In this document: in pieces, positions 1 to 10,436 of the stretch
How positions within the stretch are numbered: position 1 is the stretch's first letter
Layout of the letters: each line of letters opens with the position of its first letter
Source of the DNA: Streptomyces sp. P3
Lineage (GTDB): Bacteria; Actinomycetota; Actinomycetes; Streptomycetales; Streptomycetaceae
Reading direction: 5' to 3'
DNA length: 64,000 nt
NCBI GenBank assembly: GCA_016893485.2
Contig: JAFEKX020000001.1
Coordinates: forward strand, 2,852,001-2,916,000
Position numbers and translations under genes: made by a program
Notes under the pieces: generated by a model
Database searches by the model: none
The model's input: the letters and a program-made list of their open reading frames with translations, nothing else
Told to the model about the DNA's origin: nothing

Positions 1-1064
1 CCGGGAACCCCATCTGGATGATGACGTCCATCTCGTAGTCCGCCTGCTTCTGGCGGTCGTCCGGGATGCCGCCCGGGAAGCGGCGCTCCATGCCGCGCCG
101 GACCTCCTCCTTGAACCAGGTGACCTCGGTGAAGCCGTCCGGGATGTCGAACTTCGGCATGAGGTTCTTCGCCTCGAACATGCCGGAGGTGTCGATCTGT
201 TCGGCGACCAGGAGGGTGTTGCGGCAGCCCTCCTGCCAGGCGTCCGAGGAGTCCACGGCGTACATCTCGTCGGTGGACTTCAGGTAGTAGCCGGTGCCGT
301 CGAAGCGGGAAGCGGTCAGGGTCGGAGAGGTTCTTGCCGGTCTGGATGCAGAGCAGGGCGTCGTGCGCGACGGACTCGTGGGCGTACGTGTAGTGCGAGT
401 CGTTCGTCACCAGGGGCGGGATGCCGAGCTTCCTGCCGATGTCCAACAGGCCGTCACGGACCCGGTGTTCGATCTCGATGCCGTGGTCCATCAGCTCCAG
501 GAAGTAGCGGTCCTTGCCGAAGATGTCCTGGTACTCGGCGGCAGCCTTCAGAGCCTCGTCGTACTGGCCGAGGCGCAGCCGGGTCTGGAGCTCGCCGGAG
601 GGGCAGCCGGTGGAGGCGATGAGCCCCTCGGACCACTGGGAGATGGTCTCCTTGTCCATGCGCGGCCACTTCTGGAGCCAGCCCTCGGCGTACGCGTCCG
701 AGGACAGCTTGAAGAGGTTGTGCAGGCCCGTCTTGTTCGCCGCCCAGATCGTCTTGTGGGTGTAACCACCGGAACCGGAGACGTCGTCGCGCTTCTGGTG
801 CGGCTGGCCCCACTGGATCTTGCGCTTGTTGCGCCGCGACTCGGGGGCGACGTACGCCTCGATGCCGATGATCGGGGTGACGCCCGCCTTCTTGGCCGTG
901 TGGAAGAAGTCGTAGGCCCCGTGCAGGTTGCCGTGGTCGGACATCGCGATATGGGTCATGCCCATCTCGTTGCACGCGTCGAACATGTCCTTGAGCCGCG
1001 CGGCACCGTCCAGGAGCGAGTACTGGGTGTGGACATGCAGGTGCGTGAACGGCGGCTTTGACAC
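1..1064 (-). CDS. dnaE: DNA polymerase III alpha subunit, N-terminal part (partial)
   Basis: This is the replicative polymerase subunit that copies the chromosome at the fork. Only the first ~355 residues are present, because the gene leaves the window at base 1. It starts with GTG and reads [16 protein letters not shown]. The HLHVHTQ and SDHGNLHG motifs belong to the N-terminal PHP domain of bacterial DnaE. The frame breaks near 307-309, where a G run appears one base too long; after removing that base the protein continues as [15 protein letters not shown] and stays open to the edge. The start lies in a roughly 230-base gap shared with the divergent DUF2252 gene. The family assignment is secure from the PHP signatures; the polymerase palm lies outside the window. 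Confidence 0.93.
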   Translation of the reverse strand, partial: MSKPPFTHLHVHTQYSLLDGAARLKDMFDACNEMGMTHIAMSDHGNLHGAYDFFHTAKKAGVTPIIGIEAYVAPESRRNKRKIQWGQPHQKRDDVSGSGGYTHKTIWAANKTGLHNLFKLSSDAYAEGWLQKWPRMDKETISQWSEGLIASTGCPSGELQTRLRLGQYDEALKAAAEYQDIFGKDRYFLELMDHGIEIEHRVRDGLLDIGRKLGIPPLVTNDSHYTYAHESVAHDALLCIQTGKNLSDPDRFPLRRHRLLPEVHRRDVRRGLLGRLAGGLPQHPPGRRTDRHLRHVRGEEPHAEVRHPGRLHRGHLVQGGGPARHGAPLPGRHPGRPPEAGGLRDGRHHPDGVP

Positions 1065-1298
1065 GGCTTGGCCTCCAGGGGAAACGATCGACAAAGTGCG
1101 GCGGACGGTCTGGGGGACGAGACCGAATCCTATGCCTGACCGCTGACATTGGAGATGAGTACTGTGACGCGAAGCGTCTCGATGGGGGCGGTGGCCGGGT
1201 GACGGGTGGGCGGGCACTCCCACGTACCTTCGAGCGTTGGAAGGTGACGACAGACCCGTCACATGTCACGCACCACCCGTACCAGGAGGCACAGAGCG

Positions 1299-2624
1299 AT
1301 GTCGGTTCCGCAGCTCAACGACGAGCACCGCGGCGAGGAGATCCTCGCCGTCTTCGACACCGCCTTCGGCGAGCTCCTGGCCGCCGACCCGGCCGCGTTC
1401 CGGGTGAAGTTCCGGAAGATGGCAGCCTCGGCCTTCGCGTTCTACCGGGGCACGGCGGCGCTCTTCTACCACGACCTCGACGCGGAGAAGCGGGGCGGCC
1501 CGTACCTGGACGACCGCACCTCGCGCGTGTGGATCCACGGCGACCTGCACGCCGAGAACTTCGGCACGTACATGGACTCGAACGGCCGCCTGGTCTTCAA
1601 CGTGAACGACTTCGACGAGGCCTACGTCGGCCCCTTCACCTGGGACCTCAAGCGCTTCGCCGCCTCCGTGGCGCTCATCGGGTACGCGAAGGCGCTCAGT
1701 GACGAGCAGATCACCGAACTGGTGCAGGTCTACGCGGGCGCGTACCGCGAGCGCATCCACGCGCTCGCGACCGGCGCGAAGAGCGACGAGGTGCCGCCGT
1801 TCACGCTGGACACGGCCGACGGCCCGCTCCTGGGCGCGCTGCGCACGGCCCGCTCGCTGACCCGCTTCGAGCTGCTGGACTCGATGACGGAGATCCGTGA
1901 CTTCGAGCGCCGCTTCGCGCCGGGTGGCGGCTCCATCGAGCTGGACGCGGCCACCCGGTACAAGGTCCTCGCCGCCTTCGACGGCTACCTAGAGACGCTC
2001 CCCGACTCCTCCCTCGACCGCCCGGACTCGTACCGCGTGAAGGACGTCGTCGGCCGCCGGGGCATCGGCATCGGCTCGGCCGGACTGCCGTCGTACAACA
2101 TCCTTCTGGAGGGCAACAGCGACGCCCTGGAGAACGACGTGGTGATCTACATCAAGCAGGCCCAGACGCCGGCCGTCTCGCGGCACATCACGGACGCGGC
2201 GATCCGGGACTACTTCCAGCACGAGGGCCACCGCACGGTGATCTCGCAGCGCGCCCTCCAGGCGCACGCCGACCCGTGGCTGGGCTGGACCGAGCTGGGC
2301 GGGACCGGGCAGCTGGTCGCCGAGGTGTCGCCGTACGCGGTGGACCTGGACTGGAGCGACATCGACGACCCGGAGGAGATCGCCGCCGTCGTCGCGGACC
2401 TCGGGCGGGCCACGGCGACGATGCACGCGGCGGCCGACGACCAGTCCGGCGAGTCCCTGGTGCCGTTCTCCACGGAGCGGGCCATCGACGCGGCGATCGC
2501 GGCCGACGAGGACGGCTTCGCGGGCGTGCTCGTCGACTTCGCGCACGGCTACGGCGCACGCGCGCGTGCCGACCACCAGACCTTCGTCGACCTGTTCCGC
2601 AACGGCCGGATTCCGGGTCTGTAA
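1299..2624 (+). CDS. DUF2252 family protein (kinase-like fold)
   Basis: This is a 441-residue member of the DUF2252 family (COG4320), whose members resemble protein kinases and aminoglycoside phosphotransferases but have no established substrate. The sequence shows IHGDLHAENFG at about residues 79-89, like the catalytic loop of phosphotransferases, and NDFDEAYVGPFTWDLKR at about 103-119, which supplies the metal-binding aspartates in that fold. The ATG at 1299 is preceded by AGGAGG at 1284-1289. The frame extends upstream but without a comparable ribosome site. The frame is intact and codon use matches its neighbours. It is a monocistronic-looking gene divergent from dnaE. The cellular role is unknown; a small-molecule or protein kinase activity is only inferred. 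Confidence 0.85.
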   Translation: MSVPQLNDEHRGEEILAVFDTAFGELLAADPAAFRVKFRKMAASAFAFYRGTAALFYHDLDAEKRGGPYLDDRTSRVWIHGDLHAENFGTYMDSNGRLVFNVNDFDEAYVGPFTWDLKRFAASVALIGYAKALSDEQITELVQVYAGAYRERIHALATGAKSDEVPPFTLDTADGPLLGALRTARSLTRFELLDSMTEIRDFERRFAPGGGSIELDAATRYKVLAAFDGYLETLPDSSLDRPDSYRVKDVVGRRGIGIGSAGLPSYNILLEGNSDALENDVVIYIKQAQTPAVSRHITDAAIRDYFQHEGHRTVISQRALQAHADPWLGWTELGGTGQLVAEVSPYAVDLDWSDIDDPEEIAAVVADLGRATATMHAAADDQSGESLVPFSTERAIDAAIAADEDGFAGVLVDFAHGYGARARADHQTFVDLFRNGRIPGL

Positions 2625-2691
2625 CCATCCGTACGCTCACAGGAACCCTTTAGCGGTGCCTTACCGGAGCACGTGACAGACTTCCTCCGCT

Positions 2692-3381
2692 ATGGACATA
2701 TCCGGGATCCAGCTCAGGGCCGTACGCGCGGCGCTGTTCACGGCACTCGTCGTGACGCTCAGCACCGCGTCGCACGTGCTGCTGTCCCGGGTCCCCCTGC
2801 CGCTCGGCACGGTGGCGGCGATCGCCGCCACCGTGTTCGTCATCGCGTACGCGCTGGCGGGCCGCGAGCGCGGCTTCGGCCGGATCGCCGCCCTTCTGAT
2901 CCCGCTGGAGCTGGCCGCCGACACGGTCTTCACCACCGGCCAGCACGCCTGTTACGGCAGGGCGGGCGGCCCGGTCGCCGGACCGCTGCGCGCGGTCGGC
3001 CTGGACGTGCTGTGCAGCGGCGGCGACGTGGGCACCTCCCTGGCCCGGGTGACCGGCGATCCCCATCAGGCGGCGGCGCTGCTCGCGCACGCCGACGCCA
3101 CCGCGGCCTGGCTGCTGCTCGGCGCGCACATCTGCGTCGGGCTGCTGGCCGCCGCCTATCTGCGCCGCGGCGAGCGCGCGCTCTCCGAACTGCTGCGCGC
3201 GGCGACCGCGGTGGGCTTCCGTCCGCTGCTGCTGGCCGTCACCGCGGTGACGGGCCGCCGTACCGCGCCGGTCCGCCGGTTGCCGCGTGCCGCGCACCGC
3301 ACGGCCACCGCCCGTGAGCGGCTGCTGGTGCACTCCCTGGGACGGCGTGGACCGCCGTGCTCGGTCCTCCTCGCGGTCTGA
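2692..3381 (+). CDS. Predicted integral membrane protein, function unknown
   Basis: This 229-residue protein starts MDISGIQLRAVRAALFTAL and has three to four hydrophobic stretches (about residues 10-30, 38-58, 62-80 and 135-160), followed by a long arginine-rich tail. I do not recognise a named family beyond conserved actinobacterial membrane proteins. A histidine and cysteines (QHACYG, VLCSGG) lie in the central extracytoplasmic-looking loop. No clear Shine-Dalgarno precedes the ATG. It is followed after 84 bases by a membrane-anchored DsbA-like protein on the same strand, so a shared role in redox or envelope biology is possible but unproven. The tail is proline- and arginine-rich with no recognisable domain. 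Confidence 0.65.
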   Translation: MDISGIQLRAVRAALFTALVVTLSTASHVLLSRVPLPLGTVAAIAATVFVIAYALAGRERGFGRIAALLIPLELAADTVFTTGQHACYGRAGGPVAGPLRAVGLDVLCSGGDVGTSLARVTGDPHQAAALLAHADATAAWLLLGAHICVGLLAAAYLRRGERALSELLRAATAVGFRPLLLAVTAVTGRRTAPVRRLPRAAHRTATARERLLVHSLGRRGPPCSVLLAV

Positions 3382-3465
3382 AACACCCCAGGTACCTGAG
3401 CACACCCAAGTCCCCACACGTATTCCGCGTACGACGTGTACGCGTCCCATATGGAGATCACCAAC

Positions 3466-4284
3466 ATGAGCAAGCGGAACAGCGCAGCGGCGAAGACGGC
3501 GGCCCGTGAGCGGCTGCGCGCCGAGCGCGAGCGCCAGGCCAAGCGCGCGAAGGTCAAGCGGCAACTCGTCGTCGCCGGTTCGGTCGTCGCCGTCCTCGCG
3601 ATAGCCGGCGGCATAGGCTACGCCGTCGTCCAGAACAACAAGCCCAGTTACTGGGAGGGCCTGAAGGACGCCAAGGTCACCGCCCCGGCGAACACCACGG
3701 GCACCAAGGGCACGACGGTCATCATCGGCAAGGCGAGCGCGAAGAAGACGCTCAAGGAGTACGAGGACCCGCGCTGCCCGGTCTGCGCCCAGTTCGAGCA
3801 GACCGTCGGCTCGACCGTCGTCAAGGACGTCGACGACGGCAAGTACAAGATCCAGTACATCGGCGGCACGTTCATCGACAACCATGACAACGGCGTGGGC
3901 TCCAAGAACGCGCTGAGCGCCCTGGGTGCCGCGCTGAACGTCAGCCCCACCGCGTTCCTGGAGTACAAGTCCGCGCTGTACTCGACGAAGTACCACCCGG
4001 ACGAGACGACCGACAAGTTCAAGGACGACAGCTACCTGATCAAGGTCGCGAACACGGTCTCCGCGCTGAAGAACAACACGGGGTTCCAGACCGCCGTCAA
4101 GAAGGGCACTTACGACGCCTGGGCGATGGCCATGTCGAAGACCTTCGACAAGAACAAGGACGGCGTGACGGGCACCCCGAGCTTCGTCATGAACGGCAAG
4201 ATGCTCACCGCCGACTCCTCGGGCAACCCGCCCATGTCGGTGGCCGACTTCACCCGGGTCGTGGACGCGGCGCTCAAGGGCTGA
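3466..4284 (+). CDS. Membrane-anchored DsbA-like thiol-disulfide oxidoreductase
   Basis: This is a 272-residue thioredoxin-fold protein likely to form or isomerise disulfides outside the cytoplasmic membrane. A charged, coiled-coil-like N-terminus (residues 1-32) precedes one membrane helix (about 34-55), giving an N-in/C-out anchor. The catalytic CXXC is CPVC at residues 104-107, and the cis-proline loop is seen as GTPSFVMNG near the C-terminus. The layout matches the DsbA/thioredoxin domain family common in Streptomyces. I chose the ATG at 3466 because GGAG lies nine bases upstream; the in-frame ATG at 3451 would place that GGAG inside the coding region. The gene is intact and ends in a strong terminator. 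Confidence 0.85.
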   Translation: MSKRNSAAAKTAARERLRAERERQAKRAKVKRQLVVAGSVVAVLAIAGGIGYAVVQNNKPSYWEGLKDAKVTAPANTTGTKGTTVIIGKASAKKTLKEYEDPRCPVCAQFEQTVGSTVVKDVDDGKYKIQYIGGTFIDNHDNGVGSKNALSALGAALNVSPTAFLEYKSALYSTKYHPDETTDKFKDDSYLIKVANTVSALKNNTGFQTAVKKGTYDAWAMAMSKTFDKNKDGVTGTPSFVMNGKMLTADSSGNPPMSVADFTRVVDAALKG

Positions 4285-4314
4285 GTACGGGAGCCGAGTA
4301 GACGAGCGGTGGAA

Positions 4315-4346
4315 GAGCGGGCGAACTTTTACGAGTTCGCCCGCTC
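4315..4346 (+). terminator. Rho-independent-type hairpin after the DsbA-like gene
   Basis: A perfect 12-base-pair stem (GAGCGGGCGAAC pairing with GTTCGCCCGCTC) encloses an 8-base loop, 30 bases after the stop codon. It lacks a long U tract, as is usual in high-GC actinobacteria, and separates this gene from phoD. Confidence 0.75.
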
Positions 4347-4377
4347 TCGTTGATACCGGTCAGTAACCTGGTCGCTC

Positions 4378-6036
4378 GTGACCAGTCGATACAGAGCAAC
4401 CGAGGGTGTCAACCCGCCCTCCCCGCGCCGCCGTACGGTCGTCAAGGCCGCGGCCGCCACCGCCGTTCTGGCCGGCCCGCTCGTCGCCGCGCTGCCCGCG
4501 GGGGCCGCCACCGAGACGCCCGCCTTCCTGCACGGTGTCGCCTCCGGGGACCCGCTCCCGGACGGGATCCTGCTGTGGACCCGGGTGACGCCCATCGCCG
4601 AGGCCGTCCCGGGTTCGGGCTCGGCCCCGACACCGAGGTGAGCTGGACCGTCGCCAGGGACAAGGCGTTCACGGACGTCGTCTCCCGGGGCTCCCTCACC
4701 GCGAGCGCCGCCTCCGACCACACCGTCAAGGCCGACATCCGCGGCCTGGAACCGGCCACCGACTACTGGTTCCGCTTCTCGGCGGGCGGCACCGACTCCC
4801 CACGGCGCGCACCCGCACCGCGCCGGCGGCGGACGCGAACGTGACCGGCCTGCGCTTCGGCGTCGTCACCTGCGCCAACTGGGAGGCGGGCTACTTCGCG
4901 TCGTACCGCCATCTCGCGGCCCGCGGCGACCTCGACGCGTGGCTGCATCTCGGGACTACATCTACGAGTACAAGTCCGGCGAGTACGGGACGCGCGGCAC
5001 GGTCGTACGGCCGCACGCGCCCCTGAACGAGATCATCACGCTCTCCGACTACCGCACCCGGCACGGCAAGTACAAGACCGACCCCGACCTCCAGGCCCTG
5101 CACCTGAAGGCGCCGGTCATCGCGATCTGGGACGACCACGAGTTCGCGGACAACGCCTGGTCGGGCGGCGCGGTCAACCACACCGAGGGCGCCGAGGGCA
5201 CCTGGACGGCCCGTCAGGCCGCCGCGAAACAGGCGTACTTCGAGTGGATGCCGGTCCGCCCCGCCATCGCGGGCACCACCTACCGCCGCCTTCGCTTCGG
5301 CAAGCTGGCCGACCTCTCGCTGCTCGACCTGCGCTCCTTCCGTTCGCAGCAGGCGAGTTCGGGCAGCGGTTCGGTCGACGACCCGGACCGTACGATCACC
5401 GGCCGGGCCCAACTCGACTGGCTGAAGGCCGGGTTGAAGGCATCGGACACCAAGTGGCGCCTGGTCGGCAACTCGGTGATGATCGCGCCGTTCGTCATCG
5501 GCTCGCTCACCGCCGACCTGCTGAAGCCGCTCGCCAAGCTGCTGGACCTGCCGCAGGACGGCATAGGCATCAACACCGACCAGTGGGACGGCTACACCGA
5601 CGACCGCCGTGAACTCCTCGCCCATCTGCGCTCGAACGCGATCGGCAACACGGTCTTCCTCACCGGCGACATCCACATGTCCTGGGCCAACGACGTACCG
5701 GTGGACGCCGGCACCTACCCGCTGTCGCCGTCCGCGGCAACGGAGTTCGTGATCACGTCGGTGACCTCCGACAACCTCGACGACCTCGTGAAGGTCCCCG
5801 AGGGCACGGTCTCCGCGCTCGCCGCCCCGCTCATCCAGGTCGCCAACCGGCACGTCCACTGGGTCGACACCGACCGCCACGGCTACGGCGTCCTCGACAT
5901 CACGGCCGAGCGCGCGCAGATGGACTACTACGTCCTGTCCGACCGCACCTCGCCGACCGCGACCTCGTCCTGGGAGCGTTCGTACCGCACGCGCAGCGGC
6001 ACGCAGAAGGTGGAACGGACGTACGACCCCGTGTAG
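4378..6036 (+). CDS. phoD: Secreted alkaline phosphatase PhoD (frame broken)
   Basis: This is a PhoD-family phosphodiesterase/alkaline phosphatase that releases phosphate outside the cell. The N-terminus carries a twin-arginine-type signal ([18 protein letters not shown]), fitting export of a folded metalloenzyme. Family motifs follow in order: the N-terminal domain [20 protein letters not shown], then [33 protein letters not shown] and [13 protein letters not shown], which hold the Fe/Ca ligands. The coding sequence is split near 4617, 4798-4801 and 4952-4954, each where a C or G run is one base short; repaired length is about 553 residues, normal for the family. A possible -10 box (TAACCT) lies eight bases before the GTG, so the mRNA may be leaderless. 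No convincing PHO box was seen. Confidence 0.92.
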
Positions 6037-6606
6037 TCACAACGTCTCGAGGAAGCCGAGCGCCACCCGCCAGGTGGTCTCGGCGGCCTCCTCGTCGTAG
6101 TCCGGGAGGCCAGGGTCGGTGTACAGGTGACCGGCTCCGGCGTACCGGTAGATCTCGACGTCGGCGCCCGCCCTGCCCATCTGGAGGTACCAGGAGCTGA
6201 GCCAGTCGTCGGTCTCGAACTGGTCCGGCTCGGCGACATGCAGCTGCACCGGCAGATCGTCGACGGAGGCGTTGGCCGCGATGTCCGACGTGCCGTGCAG
6301 GAGGAGCAGCCCGCGGGCCTTCTCGTCGCCGAGGGCGAGGGTCTGCGCGACGGAGGCGCCGAGCGAGAACCCGGCGTAGACGAGCCCGCGCTCCGAATAG
6401 GGGGCGGCGGCCAGGACGGCCCGCTTCAGCAGCTCGTCCTTGCCGATCCCGTCGTTGAAGGCCATGCCCTCCTCGACCGTCTCGAACGTACGCCCCTCGA
6501 AGAGGTCCGGCGTCCACACCTCGTGGCCCGCCGCGCGCAGCCGCTCGGCGGCCTCGCGCACGGCCGGCCGGGGACCGTACGTCGAGTGGAAGAGCATGAT
6601 GTTCAT
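6037..6606 (-). CDS. Dienelactone hydrolase family protein
   Basis: This is an alpha/beta-hydrolase of 189 residues in the dienelactone hydrolase family. The nucleophile elbow reads GFSLGAS, so the nucleophile is serine rather than the cysteine of classical dienelactone hydrolase; the acid and histidine are likely in the GAGHLYTDPGLPDYD segment. Length and the opening NIMLFHSTYGPR fit the small single-domain members found widely in actinobacteria, whose substrates are unknown. The gene is intact, abuts the phoD stop tail-to-tail with no gap, and starts 29 bases from the divergent MscS-type gene. Carboxylesterase activity is inferred from fold only. Confidence 0.8.
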   Translation of the reverse strand: MNIMLFHSTYGPRPAVREAAERLRAAGHEVWTPDLFEGRTFETVEEGMAFNDGIGKDELLKRAVLAAAPYSERGLVYAGFSLGASVAQTLALGDEKARGLLLLHGTSDIAANASVDDLPVQLHVAEPDQFETDDWLSSWYLQMGRAGADVEIYRYAGAGHLYTDPGLPDYDEEAAETTWRVALGFLETL

Positions 6607-6635
6607 GAAGCCATCGTGCCAGTACGGTCGGACCC

Positions 6636-7831
6636 ATGGAGAACGTACTGCGCCCGCTGATCGTCATAGGCGGCTCCGTCGTCCTCACGCTGCTCATCGG
6701 CTGGGTCACCGACCTACTGCTGCGGAAGGCGGACGCCCGGCACGACGACACCACGCTGTGGGGACTGCTGCGCCGGGGCCGCGTGCCCTACCACATGGTG
6801 CTCTGCGCGGCCTTCCTCAGAGCCTCCTACGACCAGGCACAACTGCTGGAGGAACACCGGGTCGGCATCGGCCAGACCCTCACCCTGGTGCTGATCGGCG
6901 CCACCGCGTGGCTGATGATCCGGGTCGCCGCGGCGATCGTGGAGTCGTCGTACGCCCGCTACGCCCGCGCCGCCCACGACGCGGCCCGGGTCCGCCGGGT
7001 CCGCACCCAGGTGACACTGATCACTCGGGTGGTCGCCGCGATCGTCGGTGTGGTGGCGGTCGCCGCGATGCTGCTGACGTTCCCGGCGATGCGCGCGGCC
7101 GGTGCGTCACTGCTGGCCTCGGCGGGTGTCCTGGGCATCGTCGCCGGTGTGGCGGCCCAGTCCCTCTCGCCAACCTCTTCGCGGGGCTGCAGATCGCCTT
7201 CGGTGACATGGTGCGCATCGGCGACACGGTGGTGGTGGACGGCGAGTGGGGCACGATCGAGGAGATCACCCTCACCTTCCTCACGGTACGGACCTGGGAC
7301 GAGCGCCGGATCACCATGCCGGTGTCGTACTTCACGTCCAAGCCGTTCGAGAACTGGTCCCGCGGCACCCCGCAGATGACCGGCATCGTCTACTTCCAGG
7401 TCGACCACTCGGCCCCGGTCGACGCGATGCGCGAACAACTCCGCGAGATCCTCCGCGCCTGCCCCGCCTGGGACGGCCGCAGCTACGGCCTCGTCGTCAC
7501 CGACACCACCCCCAACACCATGGAGGTCCGCGCCCTGGTCACGGCGAAGGACGCGGACGACATCTGGACGGTCCGCGTCACCGTCCGCGAACAGATGATC
7601 CGCTGGCTGTACGTCGAACACCCCTACGCCCTCCCCCGCGTGAACACGGCGGACGCGGCCCCGGTCCCCGCGGGCGACCCATCACCGAACGGCACGGGCC
7701 GGGGCCGGGCGGTGCATGAGCCTCCGGCGGGGGTGAGCGGGGGTGAGGCGGGCGGGGCACACGGGTCGGCTGACGGCCGTCGGCCACGGCTGAACCGCCC
7801 GCCCGCGCACCACCCGTTCACCGCCGGTTGA
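6636..7831 (+). CDS. MscS-family mechanosensitive ion channel (frame broken)
   Basis: This is a small-conductance mechanosensitive channel homologue that would vent solutes on hypo-osmotic shock. Three membrane helices are visible (about residues 5-25, 75-98 and 130-175). They end in the pore-lining AGVLGIVAGVAAQS-LANLFAGLQIAF segment, followed by the beta domain (GDMVRIGDTVVVDGEWGTIEEI). The frame breaks at 7162-7164 inside QS-LANLF, where one C appears missing. The C-terminal ~60 residues are glycine/proline-rich and look disordered. No Shine-Dalgarno precedes the ATG; instead TACGGT (6623-6628) lies exactly seven bases upstream, suggesting a leaderless transcript. It shares a 29-base divergent gap with the hydrolase. 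Confidence 0.88.
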
Positions 7832-7942
7832 GGGACGGGTGTTTGCCGCCGGGGTGCGGCGCCGGGCGGCTGATCGCCTCCGGCGCCTCGATCTCCGCGC
7901 ACGGCAACCCCGTTCACCGAGTCGCCCCCAGCCCGCTCCCCC

Positions 7943-8682
7943 TCAACGCCCCCGCTCAGCCCCGCCGTTGACCTGGATCACCTGGGACGTCACATGGCCG
8001 GCGGCCGGTGAGGCGAGCCAGTGCAGGGTGGCGGCGACGTCCCCGGGTGTACCGGCGCGCCCGGTGGACGTGTCGTTGATGAGCCGTTCGCGTCGGGCCG
8101 GGTCGATCCGCGGGCCGAAGAACCCGTGTCCTCGATGTACCCGGGCGCGACCACGTTCACGGTGATGCCGCGATGCCCGAGATCCCGGGCCAGATCATGG
8201 GCGTACGGATGCAACGCGGCCTTGGCCCCGCCGTACGCCCTGCTCCCCGACCCGCGGTACGCGGCGATGGAGCTCACGAACAGCACCCGCCCGCCCGGTT
8301 CCGCGAGCCGCGCCCGCAGCGCCTCGGTGAGCAGCGCGGCGCTCAGGGTGTTGATCCGGAAGTTGACCGTCCAGTCGTGGGCGACCCGGTCCAGCGGATC
8401 GCTGCTCGCGCTCGCCGGTTCCAGCGCCCCCGTACCGCCCGCGCCGTGCACCAGCACGTCCACGGTCCCGAACTCCTCGGCGACGAACCGCGCGACCCCG
8501 CGCACCACTTCGGGCTCACTCAGGTCCCCGGCGTACGTCAACGCCCCCGGCACCGCCGCCTTCTCCAACACCTCGCGCCGCCGCCCGAGCAGCAACACCT
8601 GATCCCCGTCGGCCGCGAAGGCATGCGCCGCGGCGAGCCCGATTCCCGTACCACCACCACTGATCACCACGTTGCGAACCAT
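7943..8682 (-). CDS. Short-chain dehydrogenase/reductase (frame broken)
   Basis: This is an NAD(P)-dependent oxidoreductase of the classical SDR family, 246 residues after repair. The nucleotide-binding TGxxxGIG motif is near the N-terminus (GGGTGIGLAAAHAFA), the NAG-type motif is HGAGG, and the catalytic YxxxK is YGGAK with an upstream serine (FVSSIAAY). The C-terminus VIQVNGGAERGR is typical of the family. The frame breaks near 8123-8125 (three C where four are needed), after which the protein should read GYIEDTGFFGPR. The substrate cannot be told. A weak -10-like TAGGCT lies six bases before the ATG. Three-oxoacyl-ACP reductase-like proteins are a possible alternative label. Confidence 0.82.
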
Positions 8683-8808
8683 GGCGCGAGCCTACAAAGG
8701 GGGAGGGCAACGACGAGCCATTCGACAGACGGCCGCCGACGGCACGCGGCCCCCGGGAGCGGTCCACCTCTCCCTTGCCCGTGAACGGGCGGTGCGTGGG
8801 CGGGAGGC

Positions 8809-10393
8809 TCACCTCAGACTGCGGACGTCGAGATGCCGCAGCACCCGGTCCACGATCTCCGGATCCGCCCCCGGCTCACACCCGCGCCGCCAACACCTCA
8901 TGCCGAGCCGCACTCATCATCTCGCCCTGGATCCGCCGCATCTTCTTCACCCGCTTCACCCGCTTCTCGTACACCTCCCGGCGCTCCCCGTCCCCCACCT
9001 CGGGAGAGATCCGCACCCCGATGTCGAACGCCCGCCGCAACAGCTGCTCGGACACCTCCTCCGGCAGTTCCTCGACGTCCTCGATCTCCCGCAGCCGCCG
9101 CTTCGCGGCCTTAGCCGCCCGCACCGCCAGCTCCTTCTCGAACGCCTTCTCGCTGTCGGTGTCGGCCCGCACCCCCAGCCGCTTCACCAGCCACGGCAGG
9201 GTGAGCCCCTGCAGCACCAGCGTCGCCATGATCACGCCGAACGCGATGAACACGATCTCGTCCCGGTCGGGAAACGCCGACCCGTCGTCCATGGTCAGCG
9301 GAATCGCCAGCGCCAGGGCGACGGAGGCCACCCCGCGCATCCCGGCCCACCACATGATCACGGTCTCCCGCCAGGACGTCGGGATCTCCTCGTCGTAGTC
9401 CCGTTTGGCGTGCAGCCGTTTCGTCAGCCAGGTCGCCGGCAGCAACCACGCCAGCCGTACGACGACCACGACCCCGACGATCGCCGCGGCCCAGCCGAGC
9501 ATCTCGCCCCAGCGACCGGACGCCGTACGGATCGCGTTGTGCAGTTCGAGCCCGATGAGCCCGAACGCGACCCCGGTCACCAGCGTGTCCACGACATCCC
9601 ATACGGTCGCCCCGGCGAGCCGGGTCAGGACGTCGTCGGCACCCAGGAGTACTCGGCGAGGAACAGCGCGGTGGTGAGCACGGCGAGCACCCCGGAGCCG
9701 TGCAGTTCGTCGGCCAGGACGTACGAGGCGTACGGCACCAGCAGCGTCAGCCCGATCTGCAGGGTGGCGTCGTCGAGGGCCGTCATCAGCTTGTTCGTGG
9801 CCCAGCCCAGGGCCACGCCGACCGCCACGGCGACGACGGCGGACAGCACGAAGTCGAGCCCGGCACGCCAGAAATCGAAGCTCCCGCTGACGGCGGCGGC
9901 GATCGCGACGTGGTAGAGCACGATGGCCGTGACGTCGTTGAACAGGCCCTCGCCCTCCAGGATCGACACCAGCCGGCGCGGCAGCCCGAGCTGCCCGGCG
10001 ACGGCGGTCGCGGCGACCGGGTCGGGCGGCGCCACCAGCGCGCCGAGCGCCACGGCGGCCGCTATCGGCAGCCCGGGCACGATCGCGCTCGCGACGGCGG
10101 CCACGGCGAGGGTGGTGACGAACACCAGGGCGACGGCCAGCAGGAAGATGGGCCGGATGTTCGCGGTGAACTGCCGCCACGAGGTGCGCCGTACGGCCGC
10201 GTACAGCAGCGGTGGCAGCAGCAGGGGCAGGATCAGATCGGGCGGGACGTTCACGTTCGGCACGAAGTCGACCACGGCGAGGACTATCGAGGAGCGTCAT
10301 GAGCACCGGCGCCGGCAGACCGAACCGGTCCCCCAGCGGGACGCTCACCACGGCCCCGAGCAACAGGACGAAGAGGAGGGCCAATTGATCCAC
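8809..10393 (-). CDS. Na+/H+ antiporter, CPA1/NhaP type (frame broken)
   Basis: This is a cation/proton antiporter of the monovalent cation:proton antiporter-1 family, about 530 residues, with roughly twelve membrane helices and a charged cytoplasmic tail. Recognisable segments are LPPLLYAAVRRTSWRQF, ALGALVAPPDPVAATAVA, EGLFNDVTAIVLYHVA (carrying the ND motif expected in the ion-binding helix) and VMWWAGMRGVASVALALA. The reading frame is broken near 10287-10291, 9646-9648 and probably 8884. In the last case the shifted frame continues as EPGADPEIVDRVLRHLDVRSLR before a stop at 8809, which looks like the true C-terminus. GTG at 10393 follows GGAG by eight bases. Homologues extrude Na+ or K+ for pH and osmotic control. 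Confidence 0.87.
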
Positions 10394-10436
10394 GGTCAGG
10401 GCTCCGGCGGGATCTCGACGTTCAACTAGCGGACGC

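Noticed and set aside
4347..4377. Possible PHO box before phoD
   Set aside because: GGTCAGTAACC and TGGTCGCTCGT are only loosely like the GTTCACC-type direct repeats; the match is too weak to call.
4891..5880. Open frame antisense to phoD
   Set aside because: PhoD motifs on the plus strand are unambiguous; the antisense product has no domain features.
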